Source: Mucilaginibacter tundrae (GTDB taxonomy: Bacteria > Bacteroidota > Bacteroidia > Sphingobacteriales > Sphingobacteriaceae). Taken from it: a stretch of DNA of 64,000 bases. The first letter of the stretch is position 1, and each line of letters starts with the position of its first letter. Of the stretch, positions 8,935 through 17,464 are shown one piece after another. The translations under genes were made by a program, and so were the position numbers. Location: the NCBI RefSeq assembly GCF_013408825.1, contig NZ_JACCBZ010000009.1, positions 1 to 64,000 of the forward strand, in the 5' to 3' direction. The notes beneath the pieces are model-generated. The model was given only the letters and a program-made list of their open reading frames with translations, searched no databases and had not been told where the DNA came from.

Positions 8935-9195
8935 ATGGAAAGCTTCACTGTAATGCTTGAAATTTACAATTTGTCTATGGTGCTGCTCGTCACGCCTGTA
9001 GCAAACTCGCCTTTTTGTTTTCGCATTCGGACAGTTACCCATGGCCCAAAAGCTATGACAATCACTCGTTTGCCCGACCTTTCCTGGAACGCGGTGGACA
9101 TCCAAATGAAATATTTTACCGTCGATACCATTCAACGCCTGGGCGCTTTGATCGAGTTCAAAAAACCAAAATTATTTTTACCCGAAATTCCTTGA
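8935..9195 (+). CDS. small hypothetical protein, possible paralogue of the next gene
   Basis: An 86-residue protein beginning MESFTVMLEIYNLS, with alternating hydrophobic residues suggesting beta strands (VMLEIYN, MVLLVTP, FCFRIRT), then a Trp-containing stretch and an amphipathic C-terminal tail (FTVDTIQRLGALIEF). The tail resembles the end of the protein at 9286-9519 (DSNSLLTIGKQIDH), and both are 75-90 residues long and adjacent. I infer two members of one small unnamed family. Another frame over the same bases (9015-9233) is Arg/His-rich and looks like a shadow. Confidence 0.5.
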   Translation: MESFTVMLEIYNLSMVLLVTPVANSPFCFRIRTVTHGPKAMTITRLPDLSWNAVDIQMKYFTVDTIQRLGALIEFKKPKLFLPEIP

Positions 9196-9285
9196 AAATT
9201 AAGCCCTTTATAATGGGCAAAACGCCCTGTTAAAGGTACGGCTGATGTTAAATATTTAATTGAGAATTAAACTAATCTATTTGGA

Positions 9286-9519
9286 ATGTCACAAATGAGC
9301 TATAAGGTAATGATGGGAAATGGCACCGAACAGATGATCAGGTTCGATCCCGCCGAATTTAAAAATTTAAAAGTGTGGAACGTGAGTTTTGATAACGGTC
9401 AAAAAGCAATGCTGTACAAATTAGGTAATGAATGGATGCAGCATAACGAGAGCGAACTGGACAGTAATTCACTGCTGACTATCGGGAAACAGATCGATCA
9501 TAGCCTCACAGAAGGTTAA
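9286..9519 (+). CDS. small hypothetical protein
   Basis: A 77-residue protein (MSQMSYKVMMGNGTEQMI) with predicted beta strands, then LYKLGNEWMQHNESELD and a final helix LLTIGKQIDHSLTEG. It is probably cytoplasmic. It stops 28 bases before the HAD-ATPase gene and may share its transcript. Either Met1 or Met4 could be the start. I do not know a named family for it. Confidence 0.65.
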   Translation: MSQMSYKVMMGNGTEQMIRFDPAEFKNLKVWNVSFDNGQKAMLYKLGNEWMQHNESELDSNSLLTIGKQIDHSLTEG

Positions 9520-9547
9520 ATATCACCACAAATTTAACAGAGCAATT

Positions 9548-11251
9548 ATGCGCTACCATGTTTTGGCTACAGATTATGACGGAACACTCGCAACAGACGA
9601 GCATGTTCCAGTTGAGGTGATTGAATATTTGAAAAGCCTGAAAGCCAGCGGCCGGAAGATCATTCTTGTAACTGGCCGGAAGTTGGACGACCTGCAACGG
9701 GTGTTCCCTGAATATGGCATATTTGACAGTATTGTAGCGGAAAACGGAGCGCTGATTTTTGACCCGGCTACCCTTGAAGAAAGATTGTTGGGCGAACGAC
9801 CACCGGAAGCTTTTATTCAAAAATTGAAAAAATTGAACGTTGATCCAATTTTTATCGGTAAGGTGATTGTCGCTACCTGGGAACCACATCAGGCTGCTGT
9901 ATTGGAGGCCATTAAAGAAACCGGATTAGAATATCAGGTTATCTTTAATAAAGGTGCGGTAATGGTACTGCCGCCCGGAATTAATAAAGCTAAGGGTTTA
10001 CACGAAGCGCTTAAAGGCATGGGTCTGTCTGAACACAATACGGTGGCAGTTGGCGATGCTGAAAATGATAATGCCATGCTACAATCCGCGGAATGTGCGG
10101 TAGCCGTAAATAATGCTTTACCACAGGTTAAAGCAATTGCTGATTGGATAACCGCGAAACCACGGGGCAAAGGTGTTTCAGAACTTATTAGTGAATTACT
10201 GAAAGACGACCTGGCAACACTGGACAAAAACTTATCCCGTCATTTTATGGAATTAGGGAAGTGCAAGGACGGTTCGGTATTTCGGATTAGCCCACATGGA
10301 CAGCATATGTTATTTGCCGGCACCTCGGGTTCCGGTAAAAGTACGCTTACGGCAGCTTTCGTTGAGCGAATGATCGAAAAGCAATACCAATTTTGCCTGA
10401 TCGACCCGGAGGGTGACTATTTGGATATGGCGGGTGTCGTCACTATTGGAGATAGTAGCCAGCCACCAATCATCGCAAACGTGATACAGTTGCTTTCCCA
10501 GGCTACACAAAGCGTTGTCGTGTGTATCCTCGCTATTCAATTAACAGAGAGGCCAACTTTCTTTAATCAATTATTAACCGAGATTGTTACGTTACAGCAC
10601 GGGACTGGTCATCCTCATTTTATGATCCTGGATGAAGCGCATCATTTAATTCCGAAAGAAGTGCCCGAAAGTTTTTATAATTTCCAGGATGGGTTTACTA
10701 ATTTCCTCGCGATCACCACTAAACCTGATTTGGTTAACCATGATTTTCTGAAAAGAATCAATACGATGATTACCATGGGCGATATGCCCGGTCAGACGAT
10801 GGCCGAATTTGCCGCCCTTACGAATACCGAAATCAAGGTTAAGAAAGATGTATTTATAGAAAAAGGTGAAGTGCTGGTTTGGCAAAAAACAATAAACGCT
10901 ACCGTCGTGGTCACCTGCTCCATTCCTGGCCATCTATTACAACGGCACAAGCGTAAATATGCTACAGGTGATATGGGCTATAATAGTTTCTATTTTAGAG
11001 GGCCTGAAAACAAGTTGAACCTAAAAGCCAATAATTTACATGCTTTTATCCAAATGGGTAGTGGGGTTGATGATGAAACCTGGCTCTATCATTTGAAAAG
11101 AAATGACTACATCAATTGGTTCAGAAACGCTGTAAAGGATGAATCTTTAGCCGATGGTGCTGACAAAATAGAAAACGAATATCTTGGCGCTCAGGATTCC
11201 AGAAATGCAATATTTAAATTGATCCGTGAACGTTACACGTCTACAGCTTAA
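9548..11251 (+). CDS. HAD phosphatase - HerA/VirB4-like P-loop ATPase fusion
   Basis: A 567-residue two-part protein. Residues 1-215 are a Cof-type (IIB) HAD hydrolase: nucleophile motif DYDGT (Asp9, Asp11), VTGRKLDDLQ, and a GDAEND metal motif (Asp170, Asp174). Residues about 235-470 form a P-loop ATPase of the HerA/DUF87 kind, with Walker A GTSGSGKST (258-266) and Walker B FMILDEAHH (Asp362, Glu363). The C-terminus (about 500-567; WLYHLKRNDYINWFRNAVKD, then a tail ending RERYTSTA) is a separate small helical region. I recall similar HAD-ATPase proteins in other bacteria, but no characterised role. The gene's 3' end overlaps the convergent CheB-CheR kinase gene by 11 bases. Confidence 0.85.
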   Translation: MRYHVLATDYDGTLATDEHVPVEVIEYLKSLKASGRKIILVTGRKLDDLQRVFPEYGIFDSIVAENGALIFDPATLEERLLGERPPEAFIQKLKKLNVDPIFIGKVIVATWEPHQAAVLEAIKETGLEYQVIFNKGAVMVLPPGINKAKGLHEALKGMGLSEHNTVAVGDAENDNAMLQSAECAVAVNNALPQVKAIADWITAKPRGKGVSELISELLKDDLATLDKNLSRHFMELGKCKDGSVFRISPHGQHMLFAGTSGSGKSTLTAAFVERMIEKQYQFCLIDPEGDYLDMAGVVTIGDSSQPPIIANVIQLLSQATQSVVVCILAIQLTERPTFFNQLLTEIVTLQHGTGHPHFMILDEAHHLIPKEVPESFYNFQDGFTNFLAITTKPDLVNHDFLKRINTMITMGDMPGQTMAEFAALTNTEIKVKKDVFIEKGEVLVWQKTINATVVVTCSIPGHLLQRHKRKYATGDMGYNSFYFRGPENKLNLKANNLHAFIQMGSGVDDETWLYHLKRNDYINWFRNAVKDESLADGADKIENEYLGAQDSRNAIFKLIRERYTSTA

Positions 11252-14200
11252 CCGCCGGCGCTACCTGTTTGGTGATAAAATGTAAAATGAACCTGCTGCC
11301 TTTACCGGGTTCGCTCTCGACGAGGATATTTCCTCCAACTGCGTGGACTATTTTTTTAGCGAGATATAAGCCTATACCCTGGCCTTCAATATCCTGATTT
11401 AACCGCCCGTACATTTCAAAGACCCGGCTCATGCCTTCTTTTGAAATACCTATTCCGTTGTCCTGAACAGTCAATATGATGTTATCGAAATTTTGCTCGG
11501 TACGAATGGAGATGATCAATGATTCTTCGCCCTTGAATTTTATCGCGTTGGATATTAAATTGTAAATGATGCTTCTCAGGTTCTTTTTTGAAAACATGAT
11601 CTGTTTAACTTCCAGATTCCTGACCAAAACGGCACCCGATAGCTGAATTTTATTTTCAAGGCTCCATTCTATATTATTAAGAATTTCATCTAAATCGACC
11701 AGTTCCATAGCATCACTTTCCAATTTTGCTACAGTTCCTATATCTGTAATGAGCGCACTGAATTTTTTAACCGATGAATTAACCGTGGTTAACAGTTTGT
11801 TTAATTCCGGGTCGGTTATCTTTTTATTGATAACACTGATACTCAGTTCGATGTTACTGAGCGGCCCTAAAAGATCGTGGGACGCGGTATGGGCAAAGTT
11901 ATCCAGGTCGGCATTAATACGTAAAAGGCTGATGTTCTTATTGTCGAGTTCTACCTGTGTTTTCTTCAATTCTGTAATATCATTGAAAGTTATGATCGCG
12001 CCGTTGTTTTTGTTATCTGCCTGTTGTACGTAAGGCATGGTCATGATCTGATACCATTTGCCGTTGTTAGTTTCAATTTCTTTAGTGATTACAATGCCTT
12101 CTGCAAGCACCTTTTTTATATCATCTAAAATTGTTTCAAATTTAATATTGGTAGAAATATTACTTAAAGGCCTGCCGATATCACTATCCAGCAGGTTAAT
12201 TTGCTTCACCGTTCCCGGCGAGAATTTCATAAGCAGCAGGTCGTTATTGATAAATAGCTGCCCGTTGACATTGCTCCTGAAATAGTTATTCAAATCATCA
12301 TTGATTTCCAGCAACTCTTTGTTTTTTAACTGGTAATCCGCATTAATGGTATCCAGTTCTTCATTAACCGATTGCATCTCCTCGTTAGTACTTTGCATCT
12401 CTTCATTCGTCGAGATCAGTTCTTCGTTAAAGGATTGCATATTCTCATTGGAAGCATCCAGTTGTTCATGTGAGATATGCAGTTTGTCTTTGAGTTCGCT
12501 TAATTCCTCTTCCAGGTTGCTGGTATATTGGTTCAAATAGACAGATTCATCAAACTTGGAAAACTGGTCTAAAATAAGTGCCGATTTATCTTCGGTAAAA
12601 GTTACGATGAATAGTTTTTGTTCACCTTTTTTGGTAGCAAGCGGGCTCACGGAAAGACTAAGTTCAATAACAGCTTGTCCGGATTTAATTTTTATTCCGC
12701 TTACCACTGCTTTCTGATCAGTTTTAATCGCTTTTTTAATGAGTGTATTAAATGCAATACCGAGCGGTTTGGGCAGCAAGGCGGTTAAATCAGAGGTGAA
12801 GTATTTCTGAAGTAAAAACTTGGCCATATTGCCATAGGACTTTACCACCTGGTTGTTTTCATCTATACAGATAGCAAGGTAATCCAGTTCGGCAGCCAAA
12901 TGTTCACTGATGGTATCTGCTAAGGTCTGACTGGTAGTTTTGGATTGATTTTCCCGTGGAGGTAAGGAAGTGGAACGCTTAACTTCCAGCAGATCGGGTA
13001 AAGAAAAAGCGTCAAAATGTAAGGTTCGCTTGGCTTCAAGATTCTTATAAATTTTCCATTTTTTATTGACTACCTCCAAGTTTTTGATGATCGGCATCGG
13101 GTTTTCGCTGGAACCTAAAAATAAATAGCCATCTTTTTTTAACCCGAACAAAAGCATCAGGTAAATCTTCTTTTGCAGGCCGGGGGTCATATAAATAAGC
13201 AGGTTGCGGCAGCTTATAAAATGCATGTTGCAATAGGGCGGGTTTTTTACCAGGTCATGTTGCGCGAAGATGACCATTTTCCGTATCGACGGTTTGATAC
13301 GGTAGGTATTTCCTTCTTTTAAAAAGCAGGATTCGATTCTTTCGTGAGATACATTTTTAACAATACTTTCATTGTAAACCCCTTTTCCTGCACGCGCCAG
13401 TGCAGCACTATCAATATCAGTAGCGAATATTTTTACTATGGTATCTGAAAACCGGCCAGTCAGTTGTTCGGATATCAGGATGGCCAGTGAATAAACCTCT
13501 TCACCTGAGGCACATCCGGCTACCCACATTTTAAGTTCTTCGCCCGGAGTTAACCTTTCTAAGATTTCAGGTAAAATATTTTTTTGTATAATATCGAAGG
13601 CTTCCTTATCCCTGAAAAAAGAGGTCACACTGATCAGGAAATCCCTTGTCAGTGCTTCTACTTCTTCTGGAGCACTTTTTAAAAAATCAAGATAATTACC
13701 CAGCGTTTTGAAATTATTGCTGGCAGCCCTTCTTTTGGTTCTTCTAAGTATGGTTGTTTGCTTATAGTCCGTAAAATCAAGCGGTGACTTTTCTTTAATA
13801 AAATCGATTATCCCGGCAAGGTCTTTTTGGTCGTCTTTATTGTTGGAAGAAAGATCAGAACCGTATTGAATATAATCTTCAATGGCGTTAGGCATCAACT
13901 CTGGTTCTAAAATAAAGTCTACCAGGCCGGTTGCTATCGCATGAGAAGGCATACTGCCAAACTCTGAATTTTCAGGGTTTCTGGCCATTACCATACCACC
14001 CGCATTTTTGATCGCTGTAATTCCTTCGGTACCGTCAGACCCTAAACCAGAGAAAATAATACCGATAGCTTTCTCACCGCAATCAGCGGCAAGCGAGGTG
14101 AAAAAACGATTGATGGTTAGGTGCGCGGTATGTGATTTATCTTTACTATCTAAATATAACTTGCCATGTTGGATGGTCATGTATTTGTTGTGAGGGATGA

Positions 14201-14432
14201 GATAAACCTCGTTACACCTGACAATCATATCGTCCTCCGCTTCTTTAACCAGGAGTTTACTATGTTTTGCCAATAATTCGACCATCCTGCTTTTAAAATC
14301 CGAAGAAAGGTGTTGAATAATGATATAGGAAACACCATCGAGCGGCGTATGATCAAAAAAAGAGTTGATTTCCTCCATGCCGCCCGCAGAGGCACCTATG
14401 GCAATAATATAATCCGGGTCGGTTAATGGCAT
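11241..14432 (-). CDS. CheB-CheR-PAS-histidine kinase hybrid
   Basis: A 1063-residue fusion. The N-terminus (1-190) is a CheB-type methylesterase with the triad Ser15 (GASAGG), His41 (IIQHLS) and Asp133 (GLGSDG), but no receiver domain. Residues about 205-475 are a CheR methyltransferase (MWVAGCASGEEVYSLA SAM motif, FISCRNLLIYM). A PAS-like region follows, then a coiled coil of NEE/NEEM repeats (about 630-700), another PAS, a HisKA-like segment with His852 (ASHDLLGPLSNIEL) and a HATPase_c domain (IYNLISNAIKF, DNGIGIS, GQGIGLYLAKKI). No chemoreceptors are present in the window, so the methyl-transfer domains probably act on something other than classic chemotaxis proteins. Confidence 0.93.
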   Translation of the reverse strand: MPLTDPDYIIAIGASAGGMEEINSFFDHTPLDGVSYIIIQHLSSDFKSRMVELLAKHSKLLVKEAEDDMIVRCNEVYLIPHNKYMTIQHGKLYLDSKDKSHTAHLTINRFFTSLAADCGEKAIGIIFSGLGSDGTEGITAIKNAGGMVMARNPENSEFGSMPSHAIATGLVDFILEPELMPNAIEDYIQYGSDLSSNNKDDQKDLAGIIDFIKEKSPLDFTDYKQTTILRRTKRRAASNNFKTLGNYLDFLKSAPEEVEALTRDFLISVTSFFRDKEAFDIIQKNILPEILERLTPGEELKMWVAGCASGEEVYSLAILISEQLTGRFSDTIVKIFATDIDSAALARAGKGVYNESIVKNVSHERIESCFLKEGNTYRIKPSIRKMVIFAQHDLVKNPPYCNMHFISCRNLLIYMTPGLQKKIYLMLLFGLKKDGYLFLGSSENPMPIIKNLEVVNKKWKIYKNLEAKRTLHFDAFSLPDLLEVKRSTSLPPRENQSKTTSQTLADTISEHLAAELDYLAICIDENNQVVKSYGNMAKFLLQKYFTSDLTALLPKPLGIAFNTLIKKAIKTDQKAVVSGIKIKSGQAVIELSLSVSPLATKKGEQKLFIVTFTEDKSALILDQFSKFDESVYLNQYTSNLEEELSELKDKLHISHEQLDASNENMQSFNEELISTNEEMQSTNEEMQSVNEELDTINADYQLKNKELLEINDDLNNYFRSNVNGQLFINNDLLLMKFSPGTVKQINLLDSDIGRPLSNISTNIKFETILDDIKKVLAEGIVITKEIETNNGKWYQIMTMPYVQQADNKNNGAIITFNDITELKKTQVELDNKNISLLRINADLDNFAHTASHDLLGPLSNIELSISVINKKITDPELNKLLTTVNSSVKKFSALITDIGTVAKLESDAMELVDLDEILNNIEWSLENKIQLSGAVLVRNLEVKQIMFSKKNLRSIIYNLISNAIKFKGEESLIISIRTEQNFDNIILTVQDNGIGISKEGMSRVFEMYGRLNQDIEGQGIGLYLAKKIVHAVGGNILVESEPGKGSRFILHFITKQVAPAVKL

Positions 14433-14801
14433 TGGGCAGGATTTTAAAGAGCGTGTTTACTTCACCTTGTTGAATTATCGCAAAGCGAAGCATTTCAAAG
14501 ATACGACTATCTGCTACAAAGCAGTAATGAGAAAGTAATATTACCCACATCGAATTAGTCATCAAAGTCAAAAAGAAGACTAATCGTGAAGAATGACTTA
14601 ATTAGTTCTCAAAATACCTTATCGTAAATAACTTACTCTTTGAATTAAATAATTTAACTTAAACAAATGAGTCTTTTGATTAAGTGTTTTGGAATGTAAT
14701 TCCTATTTTTTACCTTTCCGCTTTTATTCAACTTGCCAAGTTTGGATCGTATAGTTTATATAATCTGTATCCTTCATCCCTGTCACTAAAAAACACATCA
14801 A
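14433..14801. other. intergenic region upstream of the stressosome operon
   Basis: About 370 bases between the divergent CheB-CheR kinase start and the stressosome operon. The part after 14580 is strongly A/T-rich, as expected of promoters. I see no convincing gene, RNA or perfect palindrome. A minus-strand open frame at 14353-14571 overlaps the kinase 5' end and lacks coding character. The promoter for rsbR should lie here. Confidence 0.5.
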
Positions 14802-15644
14802 TTGTTACAAAAAAAGAAAAAAAACATCCTGGAATTATGGATGAAGAACCAATTGGCTGATGAGGGTCTGCGTGAGGACTTGATCAGCAATGATGAACTG
14901 AGAAGTCAATCTGAAGAGTTAATCACTGCTTTGGTTGGCAATTTATCCGGTGAGAATTTCACAGATTTGGAATCAGACGAATGGAGTCCCGTAATCGAGA
15001 TATTAGGCGGTATAGCCATTACTCGTGCGCGTCAGGGCTTCAGTCCGCGGGAAACCGGTAATTTTGTGTTTTCGCTAAAGGAAGCTTTATTGGAAGTTCT
15101 GCAACAAGAAATAACGGATGATCCAAAAACGCTTTTTCAGGAAAGTTTAAAAATCAACCGCCTGATGGATAATTTGAGCGTGGTTACTTTTGAGACGTTT
15201 ATTAAAGGTCGTGAAGAAGTTATTTTAAGACAAACTGATGAGATCACTGAAATTTCCACACCGGTAATCCGGGTTTGGGACGGTATTTTAGCCTTACCGA
15301 TAATTGGCACTTTAGACAGCGCCCGTACGCAGATCGTGATGGAAAATTTATTACAGGAAATCGTTGAAACCGGATCAAGTATTGCCATTTTGGACATTTC
15401 TGGTGTACCTGCTGTAGATTCATTGGTTGCACAACATTTGATCAAAACAGTCAGTGCTACCCGTCTGATGGGTGCTGAATGTATTATCAGTGGTATTCGT
15501 CCGGAGATTGCCCAAACAGTGGTGCATTTAGGTATAGATCTTTCAAACATCATTACAAAGGCAACGTTAGCAAGTGCGCTGGCCTACTCTTTTAAAGTGA
15601 TGCGCTTAGAGGTTAAAAAGCTCAATACAGTTTCAAAATTTTAA
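14802..15644 (+). CDS. rsbR: RsbR-type stressosome scaffold/sensor (RsbRD-like N-terminus + STAS)
   Basis: A 280-residue protein with an all-helical RsbRD-like N-terminal half (ILELWMKNQLAD, about 8-145) and a C-terminal STAS domain (about 152-270) containing LDISGVPAVDS and SGIRPEIAQTVVHLGI. STAS residues Ser207 and Thr239 lie where the RsbT-phosphorylated residues of RsbR proteins are expected. The family co-assembles with RsbS into a large complex that sequesters RsbT. A TTG start at 14802 is preferred: the in-frame stop at 14787 blocks extension, and the first ATG (14841) would cut off the conserved ILELW helix. The next gene begins 12 bases downstream. Confidence 0.88.
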   Translation: MLQKKKKNILELWMKNQLADEGLREDLISNDELRSQSEELITALVGNLSGENFTDLESDEWSPVIEILGGIAITRARQGFSPRETGNFVFSLKEALLEVLQQEITDDPKTLFQESLKINRLMDNLSVVTFETFIKGREEVILRQTDEITEISTPVIRVWDGILALPIIGTLDSARTQIVMENLLQEIVETGSSIAILDISGVPAVDSLVAQHLIKTVSATRLMGAECIISGIRPEIAQTVVHLGIDLSNIITKATLASALAYSFKVMRLEVKKLNTVSKF

Positions 15645-15656
15645 TTCTATAAGGTA

Positions 15657-16067
15657 ATGGATAAGATTCCTATTCTCCGGATGGGGGCTTTTTTGCTGGT
15701 TACAATTCAGGTTGATCTATATGACCGTCTGGCTCTCAATTTGGAGGCAGACCTGGTACAAATGGTGAATAAAACAAGTGCAAAAGGGGTTTTAATAGAT
15801 ATTTCAGCGGTTTCAATCGTCGACTCATTTATGGGCAGAATTATCGGAAATATAGCCAGTATGTCCAAGATACTGGATGCTGAAACAGTTGTCGTAGGTA
15901 TGCAACCCGCAGTAGCTATTACATTAATTGAGCTGGGCTTGCCACTGAAAGGTGTGCACACCGCTTTGGACATGGAAAAAGGCATGAACTTGCTGAAATC
16001 TATGATTGATTTAACCGGAGTGGACGCAGACGAAGACCAGAGCGACGATGACTTTATCACTGAGTAA
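15657..16067 (+). CDS. rsbS: RsbS-type STAS antagonist
   Basis: A single STAS domain of 136 residues, opening IPILRMGAFLLVTIQ as in RsbS. The sequence LIDISAVSIVDSF carries Ser57, which aligns by eye with Ser59 of Bacillus subtilis RsbS, the residue phosphorylated by RsbT. Downstream, GMQPAVAITLIELGL is highly RsbS-like. The C-terminus adds an acidic tail (DADEDQSDDDF). Its last 20 bases overlap the rsbT gene, so translation is probably coupled. Its expected role is to hold RsbT in the stressosome until it is phosphorylated. Confidence 0.92.
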   Translation: MDKIPILRMGAFLLVTIQVDLYDRLALNLEADLVQMVNKTSAKGVLIDISAVSIVDSFMGRIIGNIASMSKILDAETVVVGMQPAVAITLIELGLPLKGVHTALDMEKGMNLLKSMIDLTGVDADEDQSDDDFITE

Positions 16068-16461
16068 AGATACTATCCAGGTTTTAAAAGAGCAGGATGT
16101 TGTTTTTTTAAAAAACCGGGTAAAGGAAACTGCCGTTAAAATAAAAATGGGCCTGGTTAATCAAACCCGCCTGCTTACTGCATGTAGTGAACTGGTTAGA
16201 AATATGATGCGGTATGCCAATGGTGGCGCATGTGTTATTGAGGTTGTATCCAGTGGCCGAAATAATGGCGTCCGTTTAACATTTTCTGACAAGGGGCCGG
16301 GTATTCCTGATATTAGCGCAGCTATGCAAGATGGTTTTTCAACAGGTAAAAGTTTAGGCTTAGGTTTGCCCGGCACTAAAAGGCTGGTGAATGAGTTCGA
16401 TTTAAAAAGTAAGGTGGGCGAAGGTACAGTGATCACAATTATAAAATGGGCAAATGGTTGA
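16048..16461 (+). CDS. rsbT: RsbT-type serine/threonine switch kinase
   Basis: A 137-residue GHKL ATPase. The N box is ACSELVRNMMRYANGG, the G1 box FSDKGPGIPD, and the G2 region FSTGKSLGLGLPGTKRL; it ends EGTVITIIKW. Length and motifs match RsbT, which phosphorylates RsbR and RsbS and, when released, activates a downstream partner (RsbU in Bacillus). No RsbU with a separate phosphatase role is encoded here. The start overlaps rsbS and its end overlaps the next gene by 8 bases, so the set is one operon. Confidence 0.92.
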   Translation: MTLSLSKDTIQVLKEQDVVFLKNRVKETAVKIKMGLVNQTRLLTACSELVRNMMRYANGGACVIEVVSSGRNNGVRLTFSDKGPGIPDISAAMQDGFSTGKSLGLGLPGTKRLVNEFDLKSKVGEGTVITIIKWANG

Positions 16462-17464
16462 CGCAACGCATATCAGTTTCACGGCAGATGACCGCAGCTA
16501 TTTCTCTTTAATAAAAAAAGAAATACACCGTATGGCTACAGAAGGTGGCATCAACTCCGCGAGAATCAACCAGCTTGATCTTATCGTGGCCGAAATGACA
16601 TCTAACCTTTTTAAATATAGTAATGATGGGGAATTGTTAATGGGCGTATTCCCCAATGGCGGCTCGCCCTATGTAGAACTTATCAGTATCGACAACGGTC
16701 CGGGTATGATCAATCCCAATCGGATGATGCAGGACGGCGTATCTACCTCTAATACGCTTGGTTGCGGCTTGGGGAGCATGAAAAGAATGTCGGATACTTT
16801 TGAACTATATTCACAAATAGGCTGGGGAACAATTGTACTCAGCCGTGTCTATAGTGATCCGGAAAAAGTGAAAGACAAGAATGTAGTTGTTATGCGGCCA
16901 ATCGTGGTTTATAAGCCGGGCGAAAAAACCAGCGGCGATGGCTTCACCTATAAAAAAACAGATAAGTATTTGAAAATGATGCTGGCTGATGGCTTGGGTC
17001 ATGGGCCGGAGGCTAATCATGCCATAAATGAAGCTGCCAACGCCTTCAAAATATTTCCAGATTACAGTCCGGCGCAAACTCTTCGATTTATACATACGTC
17101 TATTAAGAAAACAAGGGGAGCGGTTATCAATATTGTTGGCTATAACTTTGCAAGTAAAATCTGGAGTTCCACAGGTGTCGGAAATATTGCAGCCAGGATG
17201 TCGGGTCCGGTAACTTTTAAAAATCATATGTCCTATAACGGGATTGTTGGCCATAACATTCCCAACACAATCAATGATCAGGAATATCCCGCTGAAGAAT
17301 TTAACCAGGTTATGCTCTGTTCAGACGGAATCAAAACCCGAATAGATATGGCGAAATATCCAATGATGTATAAATATGATTTAACGATCTTAGCGGCGGC
17401 TATATATAAAGATCATGCCCGGCGTAATGATGATATGTCAGTTATAATAGCAAAAGTAAAGTAG
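16454..17464 (+). CDS. RsbT/RsbW-like ATPase fused to RsbX/SpoIIE-type phosphatase
   Basis: A 336-residue protein. Residues about 1-135 form a GHKL ATPase (VAEMTSNLFKYSNDG, DNGPGMI, TLGCGLGSMKRM). Residues about 150-336 are a PP2C-like SpoIIE/RsbX phosphatase with metal-binding acidic motifs ADGLGHG, CSDGIKT and NDDMSVII and the middle motif TGVGNIAARM. RsbX resets stressosomes by dephosphorylating RsbR and RsbS, which I infer as its role. The extra ATPase domain could bind STAS partners. The TAG stop at 17462 directly abuts the next ATG at 17465. Confidence 0.85.
   Translation: MVDATHISFTADDRSYFSLIKKEIHRMATEGGINSARINQLDLIVAEMTSNLFKYSNDGELLMGVFPNGGSPYVELISIDNGPGMINPNRMMQDGVSTSNTLGCGLGSMKRMSDTFELYSQIGWGTIVLSRVYSDPEKVKDKNVVVMRPIVVYKPGEKTSGDGFTYKKTDKYLKMMLADGLGHGPEANHAINEAANAFKIFPDYSPAQTLRFIHTSIKKTRGAVINIVGYNFASKIWSSTGVGNIAARMSGPVTFKNHMSYNGIVGHNIPNTINDQEYPAEEFNQVMLCSDGIKTRIDMAKYPMMYKYDLTILAAAIYKDHARRNDDMSVIIAKVK

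Noticed and set aside
9015..9233. A 72-residue frame overlapping the 86-residue gene
   Set aside because: Arg/His/Pro-rich composition typical of an out-of-frame shadow; the alternative frame has better strand and helix patterns.
12346..12540. Ser-rich plus-strand frames inside the CheB-CheR kinase gene
   Set aside because: Antisense translation of the NEE coiled-coil repeats yields Ser/Leu runs; not a real gene.
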